DNA of 27,963 bases from CAZUGA01 sp964619885 (GCA_964619885.1 CAZUGA010000051.1:1-27963), one strand, 5' to 3'; positions 14,714 through 24,381 are shown, numbered from the stretch's first letter. Notes: generated by a model from the sequence alone, not told the origin. Numbers and translations are program-made.

Positions 14714-15514
14714 ATGCTTTTCTGGACTCTACAACGTGCATTTGCATGCTATACGTTGTTATTCTACTCAGCAATCTTCCTATTCATCGACCTGGAAGAC
14801 GCTATTTCCTTGGCGAAACAGCCTTTACCCTGGATATTGATCGTCCTGCAAATCGCTAGACATTCTGCTTTGGGAATGACCCTAGGTTTTCATCGCTATT
14901 ATTCACACAATGCCTATAAAGCAAGCCGCGGCTACGAATTTTTTATTGCTTATTCCTGCGCTGCCGCCAATCAGGCGGCAATGTCCTGGTGGGCAGGCAA
15001 CCATCGTTATCACCACGTAAATTGCGACAACGCCAATGACCCGCACTCACCACTATCTCATTCGTTATTGTATGCTTGGCTGGGATGGGGCTACGATCCG
15101 AAACATGCGTTACGTAAAATCAAACTAAATTATCCGGAAACCCGCTGGTTGGACGATTGGTGTTTCTTGGTGCCTTGGTTTGAATGGGGCCTAATTTGGG
15201 CTTTTACCGGATCACTCGCTTTTGCAACGTTGGTTTCGTTAATTCCCGCAGGATTATCGCCCATCGGTACGTTATTTTTTAATTGTATGTCACACGGTGG
15301 GGAACCCGATGCCAAAGGTTGCGCGGCTAGGCAATACAACCAGCTCTCTGCATTCTTGCTCGGAGAACACGACCATCTCGATCATCACATTTACCCAAAC
15401 AAAGCGAAACGTCCAGGCCCGGATATCCCATATTGGTTGGTCCTATGGCCCGCAGCAAAGCTAGGGCTCGTTTGGGACCTCAAAAATGACCATAGAGACC
15501 GTAGAAGACGATAA
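14714..15514 (+). CDS. Acyl-CoA/acyl-lipid delta-9-type fatty acid desaturase (266 aa)
   Basis: Three histidine boxes of the membrane di-iron desaturases are intact: GFHRYYSHNAY (HxxxxH), WAGNHRYHHVNCDNANDPHSP (HxxHH) and GEHDHLDHHIYP (HxxHH). Two hydrophobic hairpins place the di-iron site at the cytoplasmic face of the inner membrane. The enzyme introduces a cis double bond into a saturated acyl chain using O2 and reduced ferredoxin or cytochrome b5-type donors. Length is slightly short for the family (usually 300 or more), mainly at the C-terminus. A patatin-like gene follows 47 bases after. Confidence 0.9.
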   Translation: MLFWTLQRAFACYTLLFYSAIFLFIDLEDAISLAKQPLPWILIVLQIARHSALGMTLGFHRYYSHNAYKASRGYEFFIAYSCAAANQAAMSWWAGNHRYHHVNCDNANDPHSPLSHSLLYAWLGWGYDPKHALRKIKLNYPETRWLDDWCFLVPWFEWGLIWAFTGSLAFATLVSLIPAGLSPIGTLFFNCMSHGGEPDAKGCAARQYNQLSAFLLGEHDHLDHHIYPNKAKRPGPDIPYWLVLWPAAKLGLVWDLKNDHRDRRRR

Positions 15515-15561
15515 CCACGACAAGCAAAGCAACTCGCAGCAAGAAAAAATCCTGGTTAAAA

Positions 15562-16311
15562 TTGAAACTAAGAGATTGGCTTAAACAAGGCCCTTATACG
15601 TTAGCGCTATCATCCGGTTTTTTTGGATTTTTCGCACATTTTGGTGCCCTGGCCGCACTGGAAAAGAACAATCTTTTACCTAACAGGATATCGGGATCCA
15701 GTGCTGGCGCGTTGGCGGGCGCGTGTTGGGCATCGGGCTGTCCGATAACAAACATTCAGAATGCGCTTGCTCGATTGACCAAAAATGACTTCTGGGACCC
15801 TGCACTTGGGTTGGGTTTGTTGAAAGGGCAGCTATTTAGAGATTTTATCCAAACGCTATGCCCCGTTTCCACTATCGAAGATTGCCTTATTCCATTGTCG
15901 ATTTCGGCATTTGACCTGCATAGTGTATCCACGCACGTGCTTGATTACGGGTCACTGAGCAATTCAGTATATGCCTCTTGCACAGTACCCCTTTTATTCC
16001 AACCGATCCGGATTGGCAACGGACTTTATTTTGACGGCGGCGTCAAAGACCGTGCAGGACTTGCCGGAACACGCGCCGAAAATCGAATTCTCCACCACCA
16101 TCTACAGTCTCAATGGCCACCATTATTTTGCCACTTGAGAGAATCAAATATTCTTACTCGCAGGCCAAATATGATCAGTGTTGTGATCAGGAAACTAGAA
16201 ACCGTTGGCCCCAACCGGCTACAAAACGGAAAGAAAGCTTACCAGCAAGCTGAGACTGCATTTGTCCAGGCACTCAAAAAACCGGTCGATATAAATGGCA
16301 TCTTCGTATAA
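15562..16311 (+). CDS. Patatin-like phospholipase family protein (249 aa)
   Basis: The nucleophile elbow GSSAGALAG (G-x-S-x-G) near residue 46 and the catalytic Asp in FDGGVKDRAG give the Ser/Asp dyad of patatins. The oxyanion-hole loop is unusual: ALSSGFFGFFAHFGAL instead of the glycine-rich GGGxxG. It would hydrolyse acyl esters of lipids at the membrane. The only start in this frame after the upstream stop at 15502 is TTG 15562, with no SD, so translation may depend on the desaturase just upstream. Both genes probably act in acyl-chain remodelling. Confidence 0.75.
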   Translation: MKLRDWLKQGPYTLALSSGFFGFFAHFGALAALEKNNLLPNRISGSSAGALAGACWASGCPITNIQNALARLTKNDFWDPALGLGLLKGQLFRDFIQTLCPVSTIEDCLIPLSISAFDLHSVSTHVLDYGSLSNSVYASCTVPLLFQPIRIGNGLYFDGGVKDRAGLAGTRAENRILHHHLQSQWPPLFCHLRESNILTRRPNMISVVIRKLETVGPNRLQNGKKAYQQAETAFVQALKKPVDINGIFV

Positions 16312-16443
16312 CCAACCAGGGCCTCAAACCAACCCCAAATGTCAGGTTAACCAACAATCATTTGGATTGCTAAAGGGACAAAATGTCCGACCAAAATTCA
16401 AGCTTCATTTGAGACCAAACAACGTCCCAGCCAGTAACCCGTA

Positions 16444-17178
16444 TTACTCCGCGTAAGCCAAAGTATTGCCCATATGGCTGGATATCCTATAGCCGGCTTG
16501 TTGCAAGCGGTTTTCACATTTCTGCCTTTCTTCCTGACGAAAATATTGATGTTCGTAAAGCAATATACTCGGTCGAATTAGATCTAGATCCAACTGCTTT
16601 AAAACTTGATAATCGTAGCCCTCGGTATCAATCAATAACAAATCGACGTTATCGACCGCGTACTTCTTCAACAAACTATCCAATGAAAGACACTCGACGG
16701 TCTCCTTAACCACATAATCCTCAAGATTTGGAATCGCCCATTTGTGTGTCAACAACACATCAAGGTTGAATGTACCCAAACCATTACACCACTCTGGTAA
16801 AAAATCCAGGCCCTCTTGGACCCGATAAAAATCGCGTTGCTCATCCTGATCTGAGATAGCAACATTCTCGAAGTATAAATTGGAGTTTCCCTGATAATTG
16901 ATCAATAAGCGATTGAAATAGCAGGGTACCGGTTCAACCAAAATACCCGACCAATTGTACTGCCGAACAAACTGATAGATGGGATCATAAATCACACCGT
17001 CGTTGGCGCCAATTTGGATAAAAAAGAAGTCGTCGGAATTTTCACCGACCCGCCTCAAGGTCTTTTCCAGCTCCCGCCATCGTTGAATTTTGCACAACGA
17101 GTCGAACACCTTGACCAACGCCAAACGCAACCTAAAAGCCATCGATAGTTTTTCTTGAATCATATATACCGTTTGCAA
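16444..17178 (-). CDS. FkbM family methyltransferase, copy 2 (244 aa)
   Basis: Same family and length as 8376-9137: DDFFFIQIGANDGVIYDPIY, WSGILVEPV, LYFENVAIS, VDLLLIDTEGYDYQVLKQLD, ILLYEHQYF and a shared C-terminal SSHMGNTLAYAE end. About half the residues match the other copy, with no gaps over the core, pointing to an old duplication. It stands between the patatin-like and mprF genes, on the opposite strand to both. The substrate is probably a sugar on a surface lipid or glycan, inferred from surroundings. Confidence 0.85.
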   Translation of the reverse strand: MQTVYMIQEKLSMAFRLRLALVKVFDSLCKIQRWRELEKTLRRVGENSDDFFFIQIGANDGVIYDPIYQFVRQYNWSGILVEPVPCYFNRLLINYQGNSNLYFENVAISDQDEQRDFYRVQEGLDFLPEWCNGLGTFNLDVLLTHKWAIPNLEDYVVKETVECLSLDSLLKKYAVDNVDLLLIDTEGYDYQVLKQLDLDLIRPSILLYEHQYFRQEERQKCENRLQQAGYRISSHMGNTLAYAE

Positions 17179-17452
17179 CGCTGAACGCCTAACAAAATTG
17201 ACGGCTATGATACTTCGCAGCGGTGACTCTGCTCAACCCGTCTGTACCCTGATAAAACCGCATTAACGGCTGGATTAAAAGACAATCTCTGATCAAATAC
17301 GCGTTTTAACCGAAACATATATTACTGACACCGTATTTTTGAGTTTCAGGTAATTACAGTAGGACCAAGCGTTATAGGTAGAATCCGCCATTGAAAAAAC
17401 GCTCCAAATTTTTTATTCTAAATTCTAGTCTGGTGGAGATACCTATACCGAT

Positions 17453-20026
17453 GTGATGAACCAATTCGGCAAGAAACTATTCGTCCATATAGGCGCATTG
17501 ATCAGCGTTATCATCGTCGGATTTGCGCTGTGGTTTATGTACCGGACATTGCATTCCATAAATCTGCGCGACATTCTGAGGCATTTGGAATCACAGTCGA
17601 TCTTTTCAATTGGCCTGGGTTTTCTGATAACAGCTGCGAGCTATTTTACAATTACCGGTTACGATGTGACTGCATTGCGGCACATTAAAAGGACGGTTCC
17701 CTATCCTCGCGCTGCTTTATCTGCCTTTCTGGCATCAACCTTTGGTAACAATATCGGATTCGCCATTCTAACCGGCACTTCTATACGCTACCGTATATAT
17801 ACCCCGGTCGGATTGTCCGCCATTGAAATCGCTGGTGTTAGTTCGATGTGCGCGCTAACGACAATGCTCGGTATGGGTTTCGTCTTTTCCGTCGCTATGA
17901 TTCTCAAAAGCGCCGATGTCGATCAAACCGGCATACCAATTCCGCATGAATATCTACAATTTACCGGCGGACTGATCCTCGCGTCGATCATTTCCTACCT
18001 CATATATTCAACGATTGCTCCGGTTACACTGCGTACGGAAAACTGGTCACTTAAACTGCCTTCTGCGCAGACGACTTTACTCCAGATCCTACTCGCAACA
18101 ATCAACTTATCACTTGTTGCTTCGCTGATATTTGTGCTCCTTCCTGATGAATCAGAAACCAGTTATATCGCATTCATGGGAGTATTTACCCTCGCATTGG
18201 TTGCCGGAAGCGCTAGCAATGTCCCTGGCGGCATCGGGGTATTCGAGTCTGTTCTGTTGGTTGGATTGCCGGAGATTCATCCTGCCGCGCTGTTGGGTTC
18301 GATCCTTCTATTTAGGTGTATTTACTATTTAACCCCTCTCGCTATCGCAGCCGCATTACTGGTTTATCATGAAACCCAACAACAACAAGAAAAATTAGAA
18401 AAATTGCACGATTCTACTCTTGATGTTCTGGATGAGATTGGGCCACAACTAATGGCCCTAATCATGTTGGTCGCTGGCGTCATTCTATTATTCTCGGGGT
18501 CAATTCCTATGGGTTACGACCGATCCGGTTCTATGAATTATGTGCCGTTGATTGTGGTCGAACTTTCTCATTTATTGGGCGCAGCGGCAGGAACGGGGCT
18601 TCTGATTGCCGCTTATGGGGTTTCGCGGCGCTTAAAAGCCTCTTTCAATCTTTGCACCAAACTTTTAGCCCTAGGCATACTAACGTCTCTATTGAAAGGA
18701 TTTGGCACCAAAGAGGCTATTACGTTGGGCTTAATCCTCGCCGCCCTTTGGTACACCCGCCCCGAATTCAGGCGAGAATCTTCGATCATGGACGAGGGCT
18801 TTTCAACAGACTGGGTTTCGCTGGTATCCGTTCTCTTGACTCTAACGATTTGGCTGGGTCTTTTTTCGTTCAAGCAAATCCCCTATAACGGGGACCTTTG
18901 GTGGAATTTTTCTTTCAGCGATGACTATTCCCGTTTTTTGCGATCTTTATTGGTCGTATTCGGGATAGCTGGTGCCGTAACTTACAAGAGCTTGATCCGA
19001 CCCGACCCAATACCTGATATCCCAGAAGAAAAGGTTCTAGATAAAATTAGACAAATCCTAAAATACGCGACAGACCCTCGGGCGAATCTTGTGCTACTGG
19101 GCGACAAACGAATTCTATTCAACGATTCCGGTAACGCATTCCTAATGTACCAGATTCAAGGAAGATCCTGGGTTGCCCTGGGAAATCCTGTAGGGCCGGA
19201 AGAGCAACATCCGGATTTAATATGGGCTTTTCACGGGATCTGCGAACGGCATGGTGCCTGGCCAGTCTTCTATCTCGTCGATGAACACTATCTCTCACTA
19301 TTCACCGAGTTAAACTTAAATATACAACCCATGGGTGACGATGCAATTATGCCGTTACAGAATTTTTCCTTGTCGGGCGCATTGCGCATTGAAGTCCGTG
19401 ATGTATACACGCGAATCCGACAACAAAATATCAATATGGAAATCGTCGATGGTGCAAAATTAAGGGCTCTCATGCCAGAACTCAAATCAGTTTCTAATGA
19501 CTGGCTCGATTATAGGAAAACCAAAGAAATGGGTTTCTCCAGAGGATTCTACGATCCTCATTATATTGAAAACTTCCCCTGTGCAACCTTAAGCAAGGAT
19601 AATCGTGTTATCGCATTTGCGGTGATTTGGGCGACGCCCGACAAAAACGAAATTGGCCTAGATCTAATACGTCATACTCGGGACGCCCCGATAAATATTA
19701 TGGATTACCTGATTGTTGAGATGATGTTGACTGCTTCAAGCCAAGGATATCGTTGGTTTAACCTTGGCACTTCGCCAATATCGGAACTAAAAGACCACCC
19801 CTTAGCGCCACTTTGGCATCGGGTGGGGCTGCTTATGTACCGACAGAGTTATTCGACAACCCCGATCTCCAGCTTGCGCCGTCGCAAAGAAAAATTTAAC
19901 CCACAATGGCGACCCAAATATCTTTGTTCCCCCGGTGGTGTACGGACACCGCGTATTATGAGAGACATCACCAAACTCATATCGCAACGCAACGTCAAAG
20001 CTCGTGAAAACAAACCAACTGGCTAG
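17453..20026 (+). CDS. mprF: Bifunctional phosphatidylglycerol aminoacyltransferase/flippase MprF (857 aa)
   Basis: Length and layout match MprF: an N-terminal flippase part of many membrane segments (about 1-320, with the SNVPGGIGVFESVLL motif typical of the UPF0104/LPG synthase TM family), further membrane segments to about 515, and a C-terminal cytoplasmic GNAT-like DUF2156 synthase (about 535-840) with LLGDKRILFNDSGNAFLMYQ, WVALGNPVGP and MGFSRGFYDPHYIENFP. It transfers Lys or Ala from charged tRNA to phosphatidylglycerol and flips the product outward, reducing surface charge and peptide sensitivity. The amino acid cannot be read off here. GTG 17453 is followed at once by ATG 17456. A GGAG lies 14-17 bases upstream. 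Confidence 0.9.
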   Translation: MMNQFGKKLFVHIGALISVIIVGFALWFMYRTLHSINLRDILRHLESQSIFSIGLGFLITAASYFTITGYDVTALRHIKRTVPYPRAALSAFLASTFGNNIGFAILTGTSIRYRIYTPVGLSAIEIAGVSSMCALTTMLGMGFVFSVAMILKSADVDQTGIPIPHEYLQFTGGLILASIISYLIYSTIAPVTLRTENWSLKLPSAQTTLLQILLATINLSLVASLIFVLLPDESETSYIAFMGVFTLALVAGSASNVPGGIGVFESVLLVGLPEIHPAALLGSILLFRCIYYLTPLAIAAALLVYHETQQQQEKLEKLHDSTLDVLDEIGPQLMALIMLVAGVILLFSGSIPMGYDRSGSMNYVPLIVVELSHLLGAAAGTGLLIAAYGVSRRLKASFNLCTKLLALGILTSLLKGFGTKEAITLGLILAALWYTRPEFRRESSIMDEGFSTDWVSLVSVLLTLTIWLGLFSFKQIPYNGDLWWNFSFSDDYSRFLRSLLVVFGIAGAVTYKSLIRPDPIPDIPEEKVLDKIRQILKYATDPRANLVLLGDKRILFNDSGNAFLMYQIQGRSWVALGNPVGPEEQHPDLIWAFHGICERHGAWPVFYLVDEHYLSLFTELNLNIQPMGDDAIMPLQNFSLSGALRIEVRDVYTRIRQQNINMEIVDGAKLRALMPELKSVSNDWLDYRKTKEMGFSRGFYDPHYIENFPCATLSKDNRVIAFAVIWATPDKNEIGLDLIRHTRDAPINIMDYLIVEMMLTASSQGYRWFNLGTSPISELKDHPLAPLWHRVGLLMYRQSYSTTPISSLRRRKEKFNPQWRPKYLCSPGGVRTPRIMRDITKLISQRNVKARENKPTG

Positions 20027-20137
20027 AAAGACATTATATTCAGACAATTCATCTCGTTATACGCCTACCGACGTTGGCCAAATTTTAAACCTTGGAACAA
20101 TCTGACAAGAATCAGCGAGCAAAGACCACTCGAGCCT

Positions 20138-20165
20138 TTGCGATGGCGCAAGATTTTGTTACATT
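20138..20165 (+). promoter_or_regulatory. Candidate promoter of the inositol-phosphate synthase gene
   Basis: TTGCGA (20138-20143), 16-bp spacer, TACATT (20160-20165). The start would be near 20172, leaving a leader of about 27 nt. The -35 overlaps a small TTGCG/CGCAA inverted repeat (20138-20151). Confidence 0.3.
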
Positions 20166-20198
20166 GATGTCAAACGGACACAAAACTAGTTACTCACA

Positions 20199-21347
20199 AT
20201 GAAAAAAATAAAAATAGCGATTGTTGGTGTAGGTAATTGTGCAAGCTCATTGGTACAGGGCATTCAATACTACAAAAACAAAGACAAAAAATCCGCCAGC
20301 GGTTTAATGAATTGGTCGATCAATGGTTACACGCCTTGCGATATTGAGGTTGTGGCCGCATTCGATATCGATGAACGCAAGGTCGGCAAAGATGTCTCCG
20401 AAGCTATATTTGCCAAACCGAACTGTACTGCACAGTTTTGTTCTGACGTTCCGAATACCGGGGTTAGAGTTCAAATGGGACAGGTACTTGATGGCTTTTC
20501 GGAACATATGAAAGATTACGACGATAGTTCTACTTTCATATTGTCCGGGTTATCCGAACCGAACAAAAATGAAGTGGTTGATCTACTACTGGATTCTGGA
20601 ACCGAAATATTATTAAATTACCTTCCCGTTGGTTCCGAAAAAGCGACGAGATTCTACGCCGAATGCGCGCTCGAAGCCGGTGTAGCGTTGGTAAACAATA
20701 TCCCGGTTTTTATTGCCAGCGATCCCATATGGGCTAAACGATTCGAAAGCGCCAATCTACCTATCATCGGTGATGATATCAAAGCCCAGCTTGGCGCAAC
20801 CATCACCCATCGAATGTTGGCAGACCTATTCAAGAAACGCGGCGTAACATTGGATAGAACTTATCAGCTCAACACCGGCGGTAACACCGATTTTCTGAAT
20901 ATGCTGAACCGCCACCGCCTGGTGTCAAAGAAAACATCGAAAACCGAAGCCGTACAGTCGGTCACATCCGAACGCCTCGAGCCCGAGAATATACACGTTG
21001 GACCAAGTGATTACGTGGCTTGGCAAAAAGATAACAAATTATGCTTTATTCGCATGGAAGGAAAGCTCTTCGGCGACGTACCAATGAATGTGGAACTGCG
21101 GCTTTCGGTTGAAGACTCACCCAACTCCGCCGGGGTTGCGATCGATGCCATCCGATGCGCAAAACTGGCATTGGAACACGGCATCGGGGGAACGCTGCAA
21201 GGACCGTCAGCGTATTTCTGCAAACATCCCCCCAAACAGTTTACAGATGACGAAGCCTACCGAATGACTGAAGAATTTATCAATAACAAACAAGCGGAAT
21301 CTCAAAAGGTTGCGACCTTATTTTCAGACCGCAAAAAATCCCTGTAA
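20199..21347 (+). CDS. ino1: Myo-inositol-1-phosphate synthase (382 aa)
   Basis: The NAD-binding start IKIAIVGVGNCASSLVQG and WSINGYTPCDIEVVAAFDIDERKVGKD are typical of the short archaeal/actinobacterial-type synthases. The catalytic region is also clear: NIPVFIASDPIWAKRF, IIGDDIKAQLGATITHR, NTGGNTDFLNM, and HVGPSDYVAW. Length fits (360-390 aa). The enzyme converts glucose 6-phosphate to inositol phosphate, the first step to phosphatidylinositol, inositol glycolipids or di-inositol phosphate. No CDP-alcohol phosphatidyltransferase or inositol monophosphatase is in the window, so the product is open. Its position next to mprF and lipid genes favours a lipid use. No SD is visible. Confidence 0.9.
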   Translation: MKKIKIAIVGVGNCASSLVQGIQYYKNKDKKSASGLMNWSINGYTPCDIEVVAAFDIDERKVGKDVSEAIFAKPNCTAQFCSDVPNTGVRVQMGQVLDGFSEHMKDYDDSSTFILSGLSEPNKNEVVDLLLDSGTEILLNYLPVGSEKATRFYAECALEAGVALVNNIPVFIASDPIWAKRFESANLPIIGDDIKAQLGATITHRMLADLFKKRGVTLDRTYQLNTGGNTDFLNMLNRHRLVSKKTSKTEAVQSVTSERLEPENIHVGPSDYVAWQKDNKLCFIRMEGKLFGDVPMNVELRLSVEDSPNSAGVAIDAIRCAKLALEHGIGGTLQGPSAYFCKHPPKQFTDDEAYRMTEEFINNKQAESQKVATLFSDRKKSL

Positions 21348-21504
21348 TCGACCCATACCCCACCGATCAGCCAGCTTGAGTATTTCGGTCGAAGTTATGC
21401 GTATTTCTAAACTGGACTGCGCAACCGCAATCCTATTCGACCACCAAATTTGAAGGCCCGCCCACGGATCCTTATTGGCTGTAAAAAACCGCACCGCCTA
21501 GTCC

Positions 21505-22281
21505 ATGCTCAAAGTACCTATTTTTTATTATCACTCGATTGGCAACATCGGTCCGGAAACACTACCCGCTGACGATTTTAAAGCGCATCTTTCTCTGATT
21601 GATGCCATGGGTTTCACCACGATCACATTCGCAGAACTGATCACATCGACACTCCGTAACGATCAAAAATACGTTGTCCTTACCTTCGATGACGGTCTAC
21701 TCGACAACTACGAAATTGCGGCTCCTCTGCTGGCAGACTATGGCTACAAAGCGACTTTTTTCGTCATCCCTGGTTTTGATAGCGTCACGCGCTGGGTTAA
21801 CCCCAAGACAAGCCAATGGAGCGACACAAAGCAAGATGGATTTAGTATTCCGTTTCCGAGCATGCAGCCCAACCATCGTCTAGAATTGCACCGCTTAGGG
21901 ATGGAAATCGGCTCACATACAATGTCACACCCGAAACTGAATAAAATTGCCGTTGAGGACCTCAACGACGAAATTATATCTTCCAAATCGATGCTGGAAG
22001 ATCAACTTGGCAGCGAAGTTAAAAGCTTTTGTTACCCCAAAGGCAGGTACAACCAAACGATTTTAGAAACGGTACAGACCGCGGGATACGTCGGCGCGTG
22101 TACCACTATGCCCGGCTATTATCGACACAACTCGCCCAAATTCGAATGCGGGCGCTTTCTGGTCGAAGGCCAAAAGCTGTTCAGAAACATCCTCAATTGG
22201 TCTACGGATTCGCACGCTTGGACAGAATTTGTTTGCGGCGCCCTGCGTCCACCACTAAAGCTCAAAAACAGTTATTTCTAG
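21505..22281 (+). CDS. Polysaccharide deacetylase, CE4 family (258 aa)
   Basis: NodB-homology motifs are present in order: YVVLTFDDGLLDNYE (motif 1, catalytic and metal Asp), EIGSHTMSHPKL (motif 2, HxxxH metal ligands), KSFCYPKGRYN (motif 3, here with Lys rather than the usual Phe/Tyr-G context). The opening VPIFYYHSIG is typical of the group. There is no signal peptide, so it probably acts in the cytoplasm or on the inner face of the membrane, removing an N- or O-acetyl group from a sugar or sugar-lipid. Its 3' end overlaps the convergent glycosyltransferase gene by 20 bp. Confidence 0.85.
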   Translation: MLKVPIFYYHSIGNIGPETLPADDFKAHLSLIDAMGFTTITFAELITSTLRNDQKYVVLTFDDGLLDNYEIAAPLLADYGYKATFFVIPGFDSVTRWVNPKTSQWSDTKQDGFSIPFPSMQPNHRLELHRLGMEIGSHTMSHPKLNKIAVEDLNDEIISSKSMLEDQLGSEVKSFCYPKGRYNQTILETVQTAGYVGACTTMPGYYRHNSPKFECGRFLVEGQKLFRNILNWSTDSHAWTEFVCGALRPPLKLKNSYF

Positions 22282-23449
22282 GCAGCAAATCTTCAAGCAT
22301 TTTTCCGAAACTTTGGCCAATCCGCTTGGGTTCGTATTGTTGACACGACAATTGCGCCGATTCAGCCAGCGTCTTACAACGACAGGGGTCGTTCAGCAAT
22401 CCGTTGATTCCGTCCACGAGTGCACCGCAGTTGGTTTCGACCAGCACTCCATTTTGCCCATTTTTTATGATATCTTCCGGGCCTCCACAGCGAGTCGCCA
22501 GTACCGGGCAGCCAACCGCCATAGCTTCGACGATGACGTTCGCAAACCCCTCGATTCTTGAGCAAACCACTAGTAATCTAGCCCGCGCCATATAAACCCA
22601 CGGATTACCTACAAAACCCAATAAATAAACATGCTGGGTCAAACCCAGATCGTTAACCAATTGCTCTAGTTTCAGCTTCTCCGGCCCATCACCCAAGATA
22701 ATCAAATCAATTTTTCGTTTCGTACGCAGTTGGGAAAATGCGCGGATCAACATATCGAACTGCTTAACCGGAACCAACCGCCCCACGGCCAACACATAAT
22801 CCGTTTCGTATTGCGGATTCAATGTATCTACGGAATTACGCCGCACCGTCTCCAACTCAATAGGATTGTGGATCGTATTTACGTTGTTTTTATCCACTCT
22901 ATATTGCTCTATTACAGAGCGTTCAACCGAAGAAGAAACTGTGGTGATATAGTCAGCCGATCGATATGCGCCGCCAACCAAGGCTGAAACCAACTTGATC
23001 AACCATTTAAATTTGCAGTACTCAATAATACTCTTGGCCGTATTGCTGTCCTCGGAAATGACCCAGCAAAACCTCTTAGATACGCCAAAGCGGGTGAGTA
23101 TATACATCGGTAAAGTCGTTTCCAGTGTAAAGGTCACAACCACGGTAGGACGTGTAGCTAACATCGATTTGATCTGATACAACGCGAGCAGGAAGTTATA
23201 GACATTGTAGAAACGGACCAGCGGAAACAAGACAACCCGCAAAATTCGTTTGGGCGGGACATACAACAAATCGAAGTATGCCATCTCAGCCAAAAATTCC
23301 CCTTGCCGGCGGAGCAAGCCCAAAGTTAGGTTGAAATTGGAATTTTTCAATTGCCGAACTAGCGTGCATACTCGGCGTTCAACACCAGCACCGACCAAAG
23401 AAGGACAGACAAAAAGCAACGACGACCTGCTCGTTGTAGACATAGCCAA
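22262..23449 (-). CDS. GT4 family glycosyltransferase (395 aa)
   Basis: GT-B fold with the family landmarks: SLVGAGVERRVCTLVRQL at the N-terminus, YVLAVGRLVPVKQFDMLIRAF, IILGDGPEKLKLEQLV, and the E-x7-E motif in EGFANVIVEAMAVGCPVLATRCGGPEDII. It transfers a sugar from a nucleotide donor, most likely during lipopolysaccharide, capsule or glycolipid assembly. The EamA genes lie upstream on the same strand (44-bp gap), so the block may be one transcript. Confidence 0.85.
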   Translation of the reverse strand: MAMSTTSRSSLLFVCPSLVGAGVERRVCTLVRQLKNSNFNLTLGLLRRQGEFLAEMAYFDLLYVPPKRILRVVLFPLVRFYNVYNFLLALYQIKSMLATRPTVVVTFTLETTLPMYILTRFGVSKRFCWVISEDSNTAKSIIEYCKFKWLIKLVSALVGGAYRSADYITTVSSSVERSVIEQYRVDKNNVNTIHNPIELETVRRNSVDTLNPQYETDYVLAVGRLVPVKQFDMLIRAFSQLRTKRKIDLIILGDGPEKLKLEQLVNDLGLTQHVYLLGFVGNPWVYMARARLLVVCSRIEGFANVIVEAMAVGCPVLATRCGGPEDIIKNGQNGVLVETNCGALVDGINGLLNDPCRCKTLAESAQLSCQQYEPKRIGQSFGKMLEDLLPRNNCF

Positions 23450-23493
23450 AAGTACAATCGCTAATGAGTCAGATCAGAACGTACTATCTCGGT

Positions 23494-24381
23494 TTAAGTT
23501 TTTTCTCTAGCCGTATCCAGCTGAATTGCGCTTACCGACGACAGGATCAGCATCGTAACACCCGACACAATCGTGATGACACCCAATAGCTTTTGCAACG
23601 TAAAATACTCTCCAAATACCAGGTACCCGCAAGTCATAGTAATACAACTTTGAATCACCGCGAACAACGGTACACTGATGGAAATATCCCCATGTGAATA
23701 GGTTATCTGCATACTAACCCACCCGACAATACTGAAGAAAACCAACATAAAAAATGGCCACATCGTTACAAATTGGCCGAGGCTTTCGAACGAAAATACC
23801 GAGAAATGCCCCAACTCTTCAACCACCATGTTGGTGTTTGCTTTGATATAGGTTTCAACGTTACCGAATGAAATTCCAGTACAAATCGCGTAATAGATTT
23901 CGTAATTTTCAATCTTTTGCCGGTAAACCTTGTACATCATATAAATGATTGCGATTACCGAGCAAGCATTTATCAAAAACAAACGTTGTATATCGGTTCT
24001 TTCGCCGGTTAAAGGATCATCTATGAAAATAATCAAAAGTGTGCCGCAAATTACGGTTACAACACCGATCCACTGCCGTTTGTTCAATGTTTCATTTAGA
24101 AACATGTAGCCCAGAATAAGCACAAACACGTATGAGAAATTCAAAATAGGGTAGACAACCGAAACATCAATGAACGATTGCAATTCAATGACTGCAACAT
24201 TAGTGGCAAAGCTCAGTAATACGCCAATAATCCATATTTTGTTTTTCAGCAAGAACATCAGCAGCGAAATCAAAGAAAATGAATGCACATCAACCTTGTT
24301 TTGCAATCCATACTTACACAGCACCGCGCTAAGCCCGTAAAGGAAACTGCAAAAGAATACCAGCACCGTATAGATAATCAT
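23494..24381 (-). CDS. EamA/DMT-family transporter, tandem copy 1 (295 aa)
   Basis: About ten membrane helices in two EamA-like halves. Shared signature in the first half: SAVLCKYGLQNKVD, then VVYPILNFSYVFVLILGYMFLNETLNKRQWIGVVTVICGTLLI, and in the second half MQITYSHGDISISVPLFAVIQSC and YLVFGEYFTLQKLLGVITI. It is the most downstream of three homologous genes in a row. Family members export or flip metabolites or lipid-linked sugars. Because it lies beside a GT4 gene, transport of a sugar-lipid (ArnE/F-like role) is a reasonable guess. Confidence 0.85.
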   Translation of the reverse strand: MIIYTVLVFFCSFLYGLSAVLCKYGLQNKVDVHSFSLISLLMFLLKNKIWIIGVLLSFATNVAVIELQSFIDVSVVYPILNFSYVFVLILGYMFLNETLNKRQWIGVVTVICGTLLIIFIDDPLTGERTDIQRLFLINACSVIAIIYMMYKVYRQKIENYEIYYAICTGISFGNVETYIKANTNMVVEELGHFSVFSFESLGQFVTMWPFFMLVFFSIVGWVSMQITYSHGDISISVPLFAVIQSCITMTCGYLVFGEYFTLQKLLGVITIVSGVTMLILSSVSAIQLDTAREKT

